From positions 106,308,615 to 106,372,614 of the forward strand of contig NC_134399.1 of NCBI RefSeq assembly GCF_050003625.1: a DNA stretch of 64,000 nucleotides. Reading direction: 5' to 3'. Below are positions 49,820 to 62,600 of the stretch, in pieces. Made by a program: the position numbers and the translations under genes. Below the pieces are notes generated by a model. That model was given only the letters and a program-made list of their open reading frames with translations, did no database searches and was not told the DNA's origin. How positions within the stretch are numbered: position 1 is the stretch's first letter; each line of letters starts with the position of its first letter. This DNA comes from Haematobia irritans (Eukaryota > Arthropoda > Insecta > Diptera > Muscidae).

Positions 49820-52430
49820 GCGAAAAGGACTTTAATTCGTGATCACCCCCAAACAATTGAAAAATCCACTCAAAACCTAAAAAAAATTATATTTTTATAT
49901 GAAAAACTTCTTTTGCCCATATCTCCTTAAGTATGCGTCCTACAGAGAAAAGGACTTTACTTCGTGACCACCCCCAAAAAATTGAAAAATCCACCCAAAA
50001 CCTAAAAAAATTGAAATTTTTATATGAAAAACTTCTTTTGCCCATATCTCCTTAAATATGCGTCCTAGAGCGAAAAGGACTTTAATTCGTGACCAACCCC
50101 AAAAAATTGAAAAATCCACCTAAAACCTAAAAAAAATTAAATTTTTATATGAAAAACTTCTTTTGCCCATATCTCCTTAAATATGCGTCCTAGAGCGAAA
50201 AGGACTTTAATTCGTGATTACCCCCAAAAAATTGAAAAATCCACTCAAAACCTAAAAAAAATTAAATTTTTATAAGAAAAACTTCTTTTGCCCATATCTC
50301 CTTAAGTATGCGTCCTACAGCGAAAAGGACTTTACTTTGTGACCACCCCCAAAAAATTGAAAAATCCACCCAAAACCTAAAAAAATTGAAATTTTTATAT
50401 GAAAAACTTCTTTTGCCCATATCTCCTTAAATATGCGTCCTAGAGCGAAAAGGACTTTAATTCGTGACCACCCCCAAAAAATTGAAAAATCCACCCAAAA
50501 CCTAAAAAAATTGAAATTTTTATATGAAAAACTTCTTTTGCCCATATCTCCTTAAGTATGCGTCCTACAGAGAAAAGGACTTTACTTCGTGACCACCCCC
50601 AAAAAATTGAAAAATCCACCCAAAACCTAAAAAAATTGAAATTTTTATATGAAAAACTTCTTTTGCCCATATCTCCTTAAATATGCGTCCTAGAGCGAAA
50701 AGGACTTTAATTCGTGACCACCCCCAAAAAATTGAAAAATCCACCTAAAACCTAAAAAAATTTAAATTTTTATATGAAAAACTTCTTTTGCCCATATCTC
50801 CTTAAATATGCGTCCTAGAGCGAAAAGGACTTTAATTCGTGATCACCCCCAAAAAATTGAAAAATCCACTCAAAACCTAAAAAAAATTTAATTTTTATAT
50901 GAAAAACTTCTTTTGCCCATATCTCCTTAAGTATGCGTCCTACAGAGAAAAGGACTTTACTTCGTGACAACCCCCAAAAACTTGAAAAATCCACCCAAAA
51001 CCTAAAAAATTGAAATTTTTATATGAAAAACTTCTTTTGCCCATATCTCCTTAAATATGCGTCCTAGAGCGAAAAGGACTTTAATTCGTGACCACCCCCA
51101 AAAAATTGAAAAATCCACCCAAAACCTAAAAAAATTTAAATTTTTATATGAAAAACTTCTTTTGCCCATATCTCCTTAAATATGCGTCCTAGAGCGAAAA
51201 GGACTTTAATTCGTGATTACCCCCAAAAAATTGAAAAATCCACTCAAAACCTAAAAAAAATTAAATTTTTATAAGAAAAACTTCTTTTGCCCATATCTCC
51301 TTAAGTATGCGTCCTACAGCGAAAAGGACTTTACTTCGTGGCCACCCCCAAAAAATTGAAAAATCCACCCAAAACCTAAAAAAATTGAAATTTTTATATG
51401 AAAAACTTCTTTTGCCCATATCTCCTTAAATATGCGTCCTAGAGCGAAAAGGACTTTAATTCGTGACCACCCCCAAAAAATTGAAAAATCCACCCAAAAC
51501 CTAAAAAAATTTAAATTTTTATATGAAAAACTTCTTTTGCCCATATCTCCTTAAATATGCGTCCTAGAGCGAAAAGGACTTTAATTCGTGATTAACCCCA
51601 AAAAATTGAAAAATCCACTCAAAAATTAAATTTTTATAAGAAAAACTTCTTTTGCCCATATCTCCTTAAGTATGCGTCCTACAGCGAAAAGGACTTTAAT
51701 TCGTGACCACCCCAAAAAAATTGAAAAATCCACCCAAAACCTAAAAAAATTGAAATTTTTATATGAAAAACTTCTTTTGCACATATCTCCTTAAATATGC
51801 GTCCTAGAGCGAAAAGGACTTTAATTCGTGACCACCCCCAAAAAATTGAAAAATCCACCCAAAACCTAAAAAAATTGAAATTTTTATATGAAAAACTTCT
51901 TTTGCCCATATCTCTTTAAATATGCGTCCTAGAGCGAAAAGGACTTTAATTCATGACCACCCCCAAAAAATTGAAAAATCCACCCAAAACCTAAAAAAAT
52001 TGAAATTTTTATATGAAAAACTTCTTATGCCCATATCTCCTTAAATATGCGTCCTAGAGCGAAAAGGACTTTAATTCGTGACCACCCCCAAAAAATTAAA
52101 AAATCCACCCAAAATCTAAAAAAATTGAAATTTTTATATGAAAAACTTCTTTTGCCCATATCTCCTTAAATATGCGTCCTAGAGCGAAAAGGACTTTAAT
52201 TCGTGACCACCCCCAAAAAATTGAAAAATCCACCCAAAACCTAAAAAAATTTAAATTTTTATATGAAAAACTTCTTTTGCCCATATCTCCTTAAATATGC
52301 GTCCTAAAGCGAACAGGACTTTAATTCGTGACCACTCCCAAAAAATTGAAAAATCCACCCAAAACCTAAAAAAATTGAAATTTTTATATGAAAAACTTTT
52401 TTGCCCATATCTCTCCATATGCGTCCTAGA
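49820..52430 (+). repeat. 2611-bp (21-monomer) higher-order repeat, copy 1
   Basis: AAAAAATTATATTTTTATATG at 49882 and 52493, and whole monomers at 50315/52926 and 50440/53051, are 2611 bp apart. Further right the offset becomes 2487 (51314/53801, 51679/54166), so copy 2 lost one monomer. The core markers and their order are conserved, with few substitutions. Confidence 0.85.
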
Positions 52431-55000
52431 GCGAAAAGGACTTTAATTCGTGATCACCCCCAAAAAATTTAAAAATCCACTCAAAACCTAAAAAAAATTA
52501 TATTTTTATATGAAAAACTTCTTTTGCCCATATCTCCTTAAGTATGCGTCCTACAGAGAAAAGGACTTTACTTCGTGACCACCCCCAAAAAATTGAAAAA
52601 TCCACCCAAAACCTAAAAAAATTGAAATTTTTATATGAAAAACTTCTTTTGCCCATATCTCCTTAAATATGCGTCCTAGAGCGAAAAGGACTTTAATTCG
52701 TGACCAACCCCAAAAAATTGAAAAATCCACCCAAAACCTAAAAAAATTTAAATTTTTATATGAAAAACTTCTTTTGCCCATATCTCCTTAAATATGCGTC
52801 CTAGAGCGAAAAGGACTTTAATTCGTGATTACCCCCAAAAAATTGAAAAATCCACTCAAAACCTAAAAAAAATTAAATTTTTATAAGAAAAACTTCTTTT
52901 GCCCATATCTCCTTAAGTATGCGTCCTACAGCGAAAAGGACTTTACTTCGTGACCACCCCCAAAAAATTGAAAAATCCACCCAAAACCTAAAAAAATTGA
53001 AATTTTTATATGAAAAACTTCTTTTGCCCATATCTCTTTAAATATGCGTCCTAGAGCGAAAAGGACTTTAATTCGTGACCACCCCCAAAAAATTGAAAAA
53101 TCCACCCAAAACCTAAAAAAATTGAAATTTTTATATGAAAAACTTCTTTTGCCCATATCTCCTTAAGTATGCGTCCTACAGAGAAAAGGACTTTACTTCG
53201 TGACCACCCCCAAAAAATTGAAAAATCCACCCAAAACCTAAAAAAATTGAAATTTTTATATGAAAAACTTCTTTTGCCCATATCTCCTTAAATATGCGTC
53301 CTAGAGCGAAAAGGACTTTAATTCGTGACCACCCCCAAAAAATTGAAAAATCCACCCAAAACCTAAAAAAATTTAAATTTTTATATGAAAAACTTCTTTT
53401 GCCCATATCTCCTTAAATATGCGTCCTAGAGCGAAAAGGACTTTAATTCGTGATCACCCCCAAAAAATTGAAAAATCCACTCAAAACCTAAAAAAAATTA
53501 AATTTTTATATGAAAAACTTCTTTTGCCCATATCTCCTTAAGTATGCGTCCTACAGAGAAAAGGACTTCACTTCGTGACAACCCCCAAAAAATTGAAAAA
53601 TCCACCCAAAACCTAAAAAATTGAAATTTTTATATGAAAAACTTCTTTTGCCCATATCTCCTTAAATATGCGTCCTAGAGCGAAAAGGACTTTAATTCGT
53701 GACCACCCCCAAAAAATTTAAAAATCCACTCAAAACCTAAAAAAAAATTAAATTTTTATAAGAAAAACTTCTTTTGCCCATATCTCCTTAAGTATGCGTC
53801 CTACAGCGAAAAGGACTTTACTTCGTGGCCACCCCCAAAAAATTGAAAAATCCACCCAAAACCTAAAAAAATTGAAATTTTTATATGAAAAACTTCTTTT
53901 GCCCATATCTCCTTAAATATGCGTCCTAGAGCGAAAAGGACTTTAATTCGTGACCACCCCCAAAAAATTGAAAAATCCACCCAAAACCTAAAAAAATTTA
54001 AATTTTTATATGAAAACCTTCTTTTGCCCATATCTCCTTAAATATGCGTCCTAGAGCGAAAAGGACTTTAATTCGTGATTACCCCCAAAAAATTGAAAAA
54101 TCCACTCAAAAATTAAATTTTTATAAGAAAAACTTCTTTTGCCCATATCTCCTTAAGTATGCGTCCTACAGCGAAAAGGACTTTACTTCAAAAAATTGAA
54201 AAATCCACCCAAAACCTAAACAAATTGAAATTTGTATATGAAAAACTTCTTTTGCCCATATCTCCTTAAATATGCGTCCTAGAGCGAAAAGGACTTTAAT
54301 TCGTGACCACCCCCAAAAAATTGAAAAATCCACCCAAAACCTAAAAAAATTCAAATTTTTATATGAAAAACTTCTTTTGCCCATATCTCCTTAAATATGC
54401 GTCCTAGAGCGAAAAGGACTTTAATTCGTGATTACCCCCAAAAAATTGAAAAATCCACTCAAAACCTAAAAAAAATTAAATTTTTATAAGAAAAACTTCT
54501 TTTGCCCATATCTCCTTAAGTATGCGTCCTACAGCGAAAAGGACTTTACTTCGTGACCACCCCCAAAAAATTGAAAAATCCACCCAAAACCTAAAAAAAT
54601 TGAAATTTTTATATGAAAAACTTATTTGCCCATATCTCCTTAAATATGCGTCCTAGAGCGAAAAGGACTTTAATTCGTGACCACCCCCAAAAAATTGAAA
54701 AATCCACCCAAAACCTAAAAAAATTGAAATTTTTATATGAAAAACTTATTTTGCCCATATCTCCTTAAGTATGCGTCCTACAGAGAAAAGGACTTTACTT
54801 CGTGACCACCCCCAAAAAATTGAAAAATCCACCCACAACCTAAAAAAATTGAAATTTTTATATGAAAAACTTCTTTTGCCCATATCTCCTTAAATATGCG
54901 TCATAGAACGGAAAGGACTTTAATTCGTGACCACCCCCAAAAAATTGAAAAATCCACCCAAAACCTAAAAAAATTGAAATTTTTATATGAAAAACTTCTT
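52431..55000 (+). repeat. 2.5-2.6-kb higher-order repeat, copy 2
   Basis: Second copy of 49820-52430, one monomer shorter after about 53.7 kb. Near its right part the CCACTCAAAAATTAAATTT shortened monomer (54106) matches 51613 in copy 1, showing that the deletion pre-dated the duplication. Confidence 0.83.
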
Positions 55001-56169
55001 TTGCCCATATCTCCTTAAATATGCGTCCTAGAGCGAAAAGGACTTTAATTCGTGACCACCCCCAAACAATTGAAAAATCCACCCAAAACCTAAAAAAATT
55101 TAAATTTTTATATGAAAAACTTCTTTTGCCCATATCTCCTTAAATATGCGTCCTAGAGCGAAAAGGACTTTAATTCGTGACCACCCCCAAAAAATTAAAA
55201 AATCTACCCAAAATCTAAAAAAATTGAAATTTTTATATGAAAAACTTCTTTTGCCCATATCTCCTTAAATATGCGTCCTAGAGCGAAAAGGACTTTAATT
55301 CGTGACCACCCCCAAAAAATTGAAAAATCCACCCAAAACCTAAAAAAATTGAAATTTTTATATGAAAAACTTCTTTTGCCCATATCTCCTTAAATATGCG
55401 TCCTAAAGCGAAAAGGACTTTAATTCGTGACCACCCCCAAAAAATTGAAAAATCCACCCAAAACCTAAAAAAATTGAAATTTTTATATGAAAAACTTCTT
55501 TTGTCCATATATCCTTAAATATGCGTCCTAGAGCGAAAAGGACTTTAATTCGTGATTACCCCCAAAAAATTGAAAAATCCACTCAAAACCTAAAAAAAAA
55601 TAAAATTTTTATAAGAAAAACTTATTTTGCCCATATCTCCTTAAGTGTGCGTCCTACAGAGAAAAGGACTTTACTTCGTGACCACCCCCAAAAAATTGAA
55701 AAATCCACCCAAAACCTAAAAAAATTTAAATTTTTATATGAAAAACTTCTTTTGCCCATATCTCCTTAAATATGCGTCCTAGAGCGAAAAGGACTTTAAT
55801 TCGTGACCACCCCCAAAAAATTGAAAAATCCACCCAAAACCTAAAAAAATTGAAATTTTTATATGAAAAACTTCTTTTGCCCATATCTCCTTAAGTATGC
55901 GTCCTACAGAGAAAAGGACTTTACTTCGTGACCCCCAAAAAAATTGAAAAATCCACCCAAAACCTAAAAAAATTTAAATTTTTATATGTAAAACTTCGTT
56001 TGCCCATATCTCCTTAAATATGCGTCCTAGAGCGAAAAGGACTTTAATTCGTGATTACCCCCAAAAAATTTAAAAATCCACTCAAAACCTAAAAAAATTA
56101 AATTTTTATATGAAAAACTTCTTTTGCTCATATCTCCTTAAATATGTTTCCTAAAGCGAAAAGGACTTT

Positions 56170-59100
56170 AATTCGTGACCACCCCCAAAAAATTGAAAAA
56201 TCCACCCAAAACCTAAAAAATTGAAATTTTTATATGAAAAATTTCTTTTGCCCATATCTCCTCAACTACGCGTCCTAGAGCGAAAAGGACTTTAATTCGT
56301 GACCACACCCAAAAAATTGAAAAATCCACCCAAAACCTAAAAAATTTAAATTTTTATATGAAGAACTTCTTTTGCCCATATCTCCTTAAATATGCGTCCT
56401 AGAGCGAAAAGGACTTTAATTCGTGACCACCCCCACAAAATTAAAAAATCCACCGAAAATCTAAAAAAATTGAAATTTTTATATGAAAAACTTCTTTTGC
56501 CCATATCTCCTTAAATATGCGTCCTAGAGCGAAAAGGACTTTAATTCGTGACCACCCCCACAAAGTTAAAAAATCCACCGAAAATCTAAAAAAATTGAAA
56601 TTTTTATATGAAAAACTTCTTTTGCCCATATCTCCTCAAATATGCGTCCTAAAGCGAAAAGGACTTTAATTCGTGACCACCCCCAAAAAATTGAAAAATC
56701 CACCCAAAACCTAAAAAAATTGAAATTTTTATATGAAAAACTTCTTTTGCCCATATCTCCTTAAATATGCGTCCTAGAGCGAAAAGGACTTTAATTCGTG
56801 ATTACCCCCAAAAAATTTAAAAATCCACTCAAAACCTAAAAAAAATTAAATTTTTATAAGAAAAACTTCTTTTGCCCATATCTCCTTAAGTATGCGTCCT
56901 ACAGCGAAAAGGACTTTACTTCGTGACCACCCCCAAAAAAAAATTAAAAAATCCACCCAAAACCTAAAAAAATTGAAATTTTTATATGAAAAACTTCTTT
57001 TGCCCATATCTCCTTAAATATGCGTCCTAGAGCGAAAATGACTTTAATTCGTGATCAACCTCAAAAAATTGAAAAATCCACCCAAAACCTAAAAAAATTG
57101 AAATTTTTATATGAAAAATTTCTTTTGCCCATATCTCCTCAACTAAGCGTCCTAGAGCGAAAAGGACTCTAATTCGTGACCACACCCAAAAAATTGAAAA
57201 ATCCACCCAAAACCTAAAAAAATTGAAATTTTTATATGAAAAGCTTCTTTTGCCCATATCTCCTTAAATATGCGTCCTAGAGCGAAAAGGACTTTAATTC
57301 GTGACCACCCCCACAAAATTAAAAAATCCACCGAAAATCTAAAAAAATTGAAATTTTTATATGAAAAACTTCTTTTGCCCATATCTCCTTAAATATGCGT
57401 CCTAAAGCGAAAAGGACTTTAATTCGTGACCACCCCCAAAAATCCACCCAAAACCTAAAAAAATTGAAATTTTTATATGAAAAACTTCTTTTGTCCATAT
57501 CTCCTTAAATATGCGTCCTAGAGCGAAAAGGACTTTAATTCGTGACCACCCCCAAAAAATTGAAAAATCCACCCAAAATCTAAAAAAATTTAAATTTTTA
57601 TATGAAAAACTTCTTTTGCCCATATCTCCTTAAATATGCGTCCTAGAGCGAAAAGGACTTTAATTCGTGACCACCCCCAAAAAAAATTGAAAAATCCACC
57701 CAAAACCTAAAAAAATTAAAAATTTTATATGAAAAACTTCTTTTGCTCATATCTCCTTAAATATGTGCCCTAAAGCGAAAAGGACTTTAATTCGTGACCA
57801 CCCCCAAAAAATTTAAAAATCCACCCAAAACCTAAAAAATTGAAATTTTTATATGAAAAATTTCTTTTGCCCATATCTCCTTAAATATGCGTCCTAGAGC
57901 GAAAAGGACTTTAATTCGTGACCGCACCCAAAAAATTGAAAAATCCACCCAAAACCTAAAAAAATTGAAATTTTTATATGAAAAACTTCTTTTGCCCATA
58001 TCTCCTTAAATATGCGTCCTAGAGCGAAAAGGACTTTAATTCGTGATTACCCCCAAAAAATTTAAAAATCCACTCAAAACCTAAAAAAAATTAAATTTTT
58101 ATAAGAAAAACTTCTTTTGCCCATATCTCCTTAAATATGCGTCCTAGAGCGAAAAGGACTTTAATTCGTGACCAACCTCAAAAAATTGAAAAATCCACCC
58201 AAAACCTAAAAAAATTTAAATTTTTATATGACAAATTTCTTTTGCCCATATCTCCTCAACTAAGCGTCCTAGAGCGAAAAGGACTTTAATTCGTGACCAA
58301 CCTCAAAGAATTGAAAAATCCACCCAAAACCTAAAAAATTGAAATTTTTATATGAAAAACTTCTTTTGCCCATATCTCCTTAAATATGCGTCCTAGAGCG
58401 AAAAGGACTTTAATTCGTGACCACCCCCACAAAATTAAAAAATCCACCGAAAATCTAAAAAAATTGAAATTTTTATATGAAAAACTTCTTTTGCCCATAT
58501 CTCCTTAAATATGCGTCCTAAAGCGAAAAGGACTTTAATTCGTGACCACCCCCAAAAAATTGAAAAATCCACCCAAAACCTAAAAAAATTGAAATTTTTA
58601 TATGAAAAACTTCTTTTGCCCATATCTCCTTAAATATGCGTCCTAGAGCGAAAAGGACTTTAATTCGTGACCACCCCCACAAAGTTAAAAAATCCACCGA
58701 AAATCTAAAAAAATGGAAATTTTTATATGAAAAATTTCTTTTGCCCATATCTCCTTAAATATGCGTCCTAGAACGAAAAGGACTTTAATTCGTGACCACC
58801 CCCAAAAAATTGAAAAATCCACCCAAACCATAAAAAAATTGAAATTTTTATATGAAAAACTTATTTTGCCCATATCTCCTTAAATATGCGTCCTAGAGCG
58901 AAAAGGACTTTAATTCGTGATTACCCCCAAAAAATTTAAAAATCCACTCAAAACCAAAAAAAAATTAAATTTTTATAAGAAAAACTTCTTTTGCCCATAT
59001 ATCCTTAAGTATGCGTCCTACAGCGAAAAGGACTTTAATTCGTGACCACCCCCAAAAAATTGAAAAATCCACCCAAAACCTAAAAAAATTGAAATTTTTA

Positions 59101-59660
59101 TATGAAAAACTTCTTTTGCCCATATCTCCTTAAATATGCGTCCTAGAGCGAAAACGACTTTAATTCGTGACCAACCTCAAAGAATTGAAAAATCCACCCA
59201 AAACCTAAAAAATTGAAATTTTTATATGAAAAACTTCTTTTGCCCATATCTCCTTAAATATGCGTCCTAGAGCGAAAAGGACTTTAATTCGTGACCACCC
59301 CCACAAAATTAAAAAATCCACCGAAAATCTAAAAAAATTGAAATTTTTATATGAAAAACTTCTTTTGCCCATATCTCCTTAAACATGCGTCCTAAAGCGA
59401 AAAGGACTTTAATTCGTGACTACCCCCAAAAAATTGAAAAATCCACCCAAAACCTAAAAAAATTGAAATTTTTATATGAAAAACTTCTTTTGCCCATATC
59501 TCCTTAAACATGCGTCCTAAAGCGAAAAGGACTTTAATTCGTGACTACCCCCAAAAAATTGAAAAATCCACCCAAAACCTAAAAAAATTGAAATTTTTAT
59601 ATGAAAAACTTCTTTTGCCCATATCTCCTTAAATATGCGTCCTAGAGCGAAAAGGACTTT
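56170..59660 (+). repeat. 3.49-kb (28-monomer) higher-order repeat, copy 1
   Basis: Offsets to copy 2 are 3491 at the left (56261/59752, 56441/59932) and 3489 further in (57402/60891, 58435/61924, 58685/62174). Private variants such as GACCGCACCC, ATGACAAATTTC and CCTCAAAGAATTG are shared. Near the right end one monomer, AAACATGCGTCCTAAAGCG, is present twice in a row (59381 and 59506) but only once in copy 2 (62870). Confidence 0.9.
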
Positions 59661-62600
59661 AATTCGTGACCACCCCCAAAAAATTGAAAAATCCACCCAA
59701 AACCTAAAAAATTGAAATTTTTATATGAAAAATTTCTTTTGCCCATATCTCCTCAACTACGCGTCCTAGAGCGAAAAGGACTTTAATTCGTGGCCACACC
59801 CAAAAAATTGAAAAATCCACCCAAAACCTAAAAAATTTAAATTTTTATATGAAAAACTTCTTTTGCCCATATCTCCTTAAATATGCGTCCTAGAGCGAAA
59901 AGGACTTTAATTCGTGACCACCCCCACAAAATTAAAAAATCCACCGAAAATCTAAAAAAATTGAAATTTTTATATGAAAAACTTCTTTTGCCCATATCTC
60001 CTTAAATATGCGTCCTAGAGCGAAAAGGACTTTAATTCGTGACCACCCCCACAAAGTTAAAAAATCCACCGAAAATCTAAAAAAATTGAAATTTTTATAT
60101 GAAAAACTTCTTTTGCCCATATCTCCTTAAATATGCGTCCTAAAGCGAAAAGGACCTTAATTCGTGACCACCCCCAAAAAATTGAAAAATCCACCCAAAA
60201 CCTAAAAAAATTGAAATTTTTATATGAAAAACTTCTTTTGCCCATATCTCCTTAAATATGCGTCCTAGAGCGAAAAGGACTTTAATTCGTGATTACCCCC
60301 AAAAAATTTAAAAATCCACTCAAAACCTAAAAAAAATTAAATTTTTATAAGAAAAACTTCTTTTGCCCATATCTCCTTAAGTATGCGTCCTACAGCGAAA
60401 AGGACTTTACTTCGTGACCACCCCCAAAAAAAATTAAAAAATCCACCCAAAACCTAAAAAAATTGAAATTTTTATATGAAAACCTTCTTTTGCCCATATC
60501 TCCTTAAATATGCGTCCTAGAGCGAAAATGACTTTAATTCGCGATCAACCTCAAAAAATTGAAAAATCCACCCAAAACCTAAAAAAATTGAAATTTTTAT
60601 ATGAAAAATTTCTTTTGCCCATATCTCCTCAACTAAGCGTCCTAGAGCGAAAAGGACTCTAATTCGTGACCACACCCAAAAAATTGAAAAATCCACCCAA
60701 AACCTAAAAAATTGAAATTTTTATATGAAAAGCTTCTTTTGCCCATATCTCCTTAAATATGCGTCCTAGAGCGAAAAGGACTTTAATTCGTGACCACCCC
60801 CACAAAATTAAAAAATCCACCGAAAATCTAAAAAAATTGAAATTTTTATATGAAAAACTTCTTTTGCCCATATCTCCTTAAATATGCGTCCTAAAGCGAA
60901 AAGGACTTTAATTCGTGACCACCCCCAAAAATCCACCCAAAACCTAAAAAAATTGAAATTTTTATATGAAAAACTTCTTTTGTCCATATCTCCTTAAATA
61001 TGCGTCCTAGAGCGAAAAGGACTTTAATTCGTGACCACCCCCAAAAAATTGAAAAATCCACCCAAAATCTAAAAAAATTTAAATTTTTATATGAAAAACT
61101 TCTTTTGCCCATATTTCCTTAAATATGCGTCCTAGAGCGAAAAGGACTTTAATTCGTGACCACCCCCAAAAAAAATTGAAAAATCCACCCAAAACCTAAA
61201 AAAATTAAAAATTTTATATGAAAAACTTCTTTTGCTCATATCTCCTTAAATATGTGCCCTAAAGCGAAAAGGACTTTAATTCGTGACCACCCCCAAAAAA
61301 TTTAAAAATCCACCCAAAACCTAAAAAATTGAAATTTTTATATGAAAAATTTCTTTTGCCCATATCTCCTTAAATATGCGTCCTAGAGCGAAAAGGACTT
61401 TAATTCGTGACCGCACCCAAAAAATTGAAAAATCCACCCAAAACCTAAAAAAATTGAAATTTTTATATGAAAAACTTCTTTTGCCCATATCTCCTTAAAT
61501 ATGCGTCCTAGAGCGAAAAGGACTTTAATTCGTGATTACCCCCAAAAAATTTAAAAATCCACTCAAAACCTAAAAAAAATTAAATTTTTATAAGAAAAAC
61601 TTCTTTTGCCCATATCTCCTTAAATATGCGTCCTAGAGCGAAAAGGACTTTAATTCGTGACCAACCTCAAAAAATTGAAAAATCCACCCAAAACCTAAAA
61701 AAATTTAAATTTTTATATGACAAATTTCTTTTGCCCATATCTCCTCAACTAAGCGTCCTAGAGCGAAAAGGACTTTAATTCGTGACCAACCTCAAAGAAT
61801 TGAAAAATCCACCCAAAACCTAAAAAATTGAAATTTTTATATGAAAAACTTCTTTTGCCCATATCTCCTTAAATATGCGTCCTAGAGCGAAAAGGACTTT
61901 AATTCGTGACCACCCCCACAAAATTAAAAAATCCACCGAAAATCTAAAAAAATTGAAATTTTTATATGAAAAACTTCTTTTGCCCATATCTCCTTAAATA
62001 TGCGTCCTAAAGCGAAAAGGACTTTAATTCGTGACCACCCCCAAAAAATTGAAAAATCCACCCAAAACCTAAAAAAATTGAAATTTTTATATGAAAAACT
62101 TCTTTTGCTCATATCTCCTTAAATATGCGTCCTAGAGCGAAAAGGACTTTAATTCGTGACCACCCCCACAAAGTTAAAAAATCCACCGAAAATCTAAAAA
62201 AATGGAAATTTTTATATGAAAAATTTCTTTTGCCCATATCTCCTTAAATATGCGTCCTAGAACGAAAAGGACTTTAATTCGTGACCACCCCCAAAAAATT
62301 GAAAAATCCACCCAAACCATAAAAAAATTGAAATTTGTATATGAAAAACTTATTTTGCCCATATCTCCTTAAATATGCGTCGTAGAGCGAAAAGGACTTT
62401 AATTCGTGATTACCCCCAAAAAATTTAAAAATCCACTCAAAACCAAAAAAAAATTAAATTTTTATAAGAAAAACTTCTTTTGCCCATATCTCCTTAAGTA
62501 TGCGTCCTACAGCGAAAAGGACTTTAATTCGTGACCACCCCCAAAAAATTGAAAAATCCACCCAAAACCTAAAAAAAATGAAATTTTTATATGAAAAACT

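Larger units (their letters stand above)
46900..56200 (+). repeat. Satellite zone 7, TACAGAGAAAAGG monomers
   Basis: The linked pair GTGATTACCCCC (or GTGATCACCCCC) followed by TAAGTATGCGTCCTACAG is frequent again. Here the second member often reads CTACAGAGAAAAGG, where other zones have CTACAGCGAAAAGG. A 373-bp (three-monomer) duplication is visible at 48130-48600, marked by ATACGCCCTAGAGCG at 48184 and 48557. Shortened copies: 51613 and 54106 (CCACTCAAAAATTAAATTT), 54188 (GGACTTTACTTC joined to AAAAAATTG) and 55932 (GTGACCCCC). No gene is present. Confidence 0.83.

Noticed and set aside
41211..55769. Four plus-strand reading frames (41211-41432, 44403-44588, 45027-45212, 55521-55769)
   Set aside because: They exist only where shortened or altered monomers remove the usual stop. 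The peptides are lysine-rich satellite translation.
515..62362. More than a hundred minus-strand reading frames of 60-160 codons with near-identical peptides
   Set aside because: All are the satellite monomer read through two successive frames. Starts and stops recur at fixed monomer positions, indels change the frame freely, and no ribosome-binding, intron or promoter context is present.
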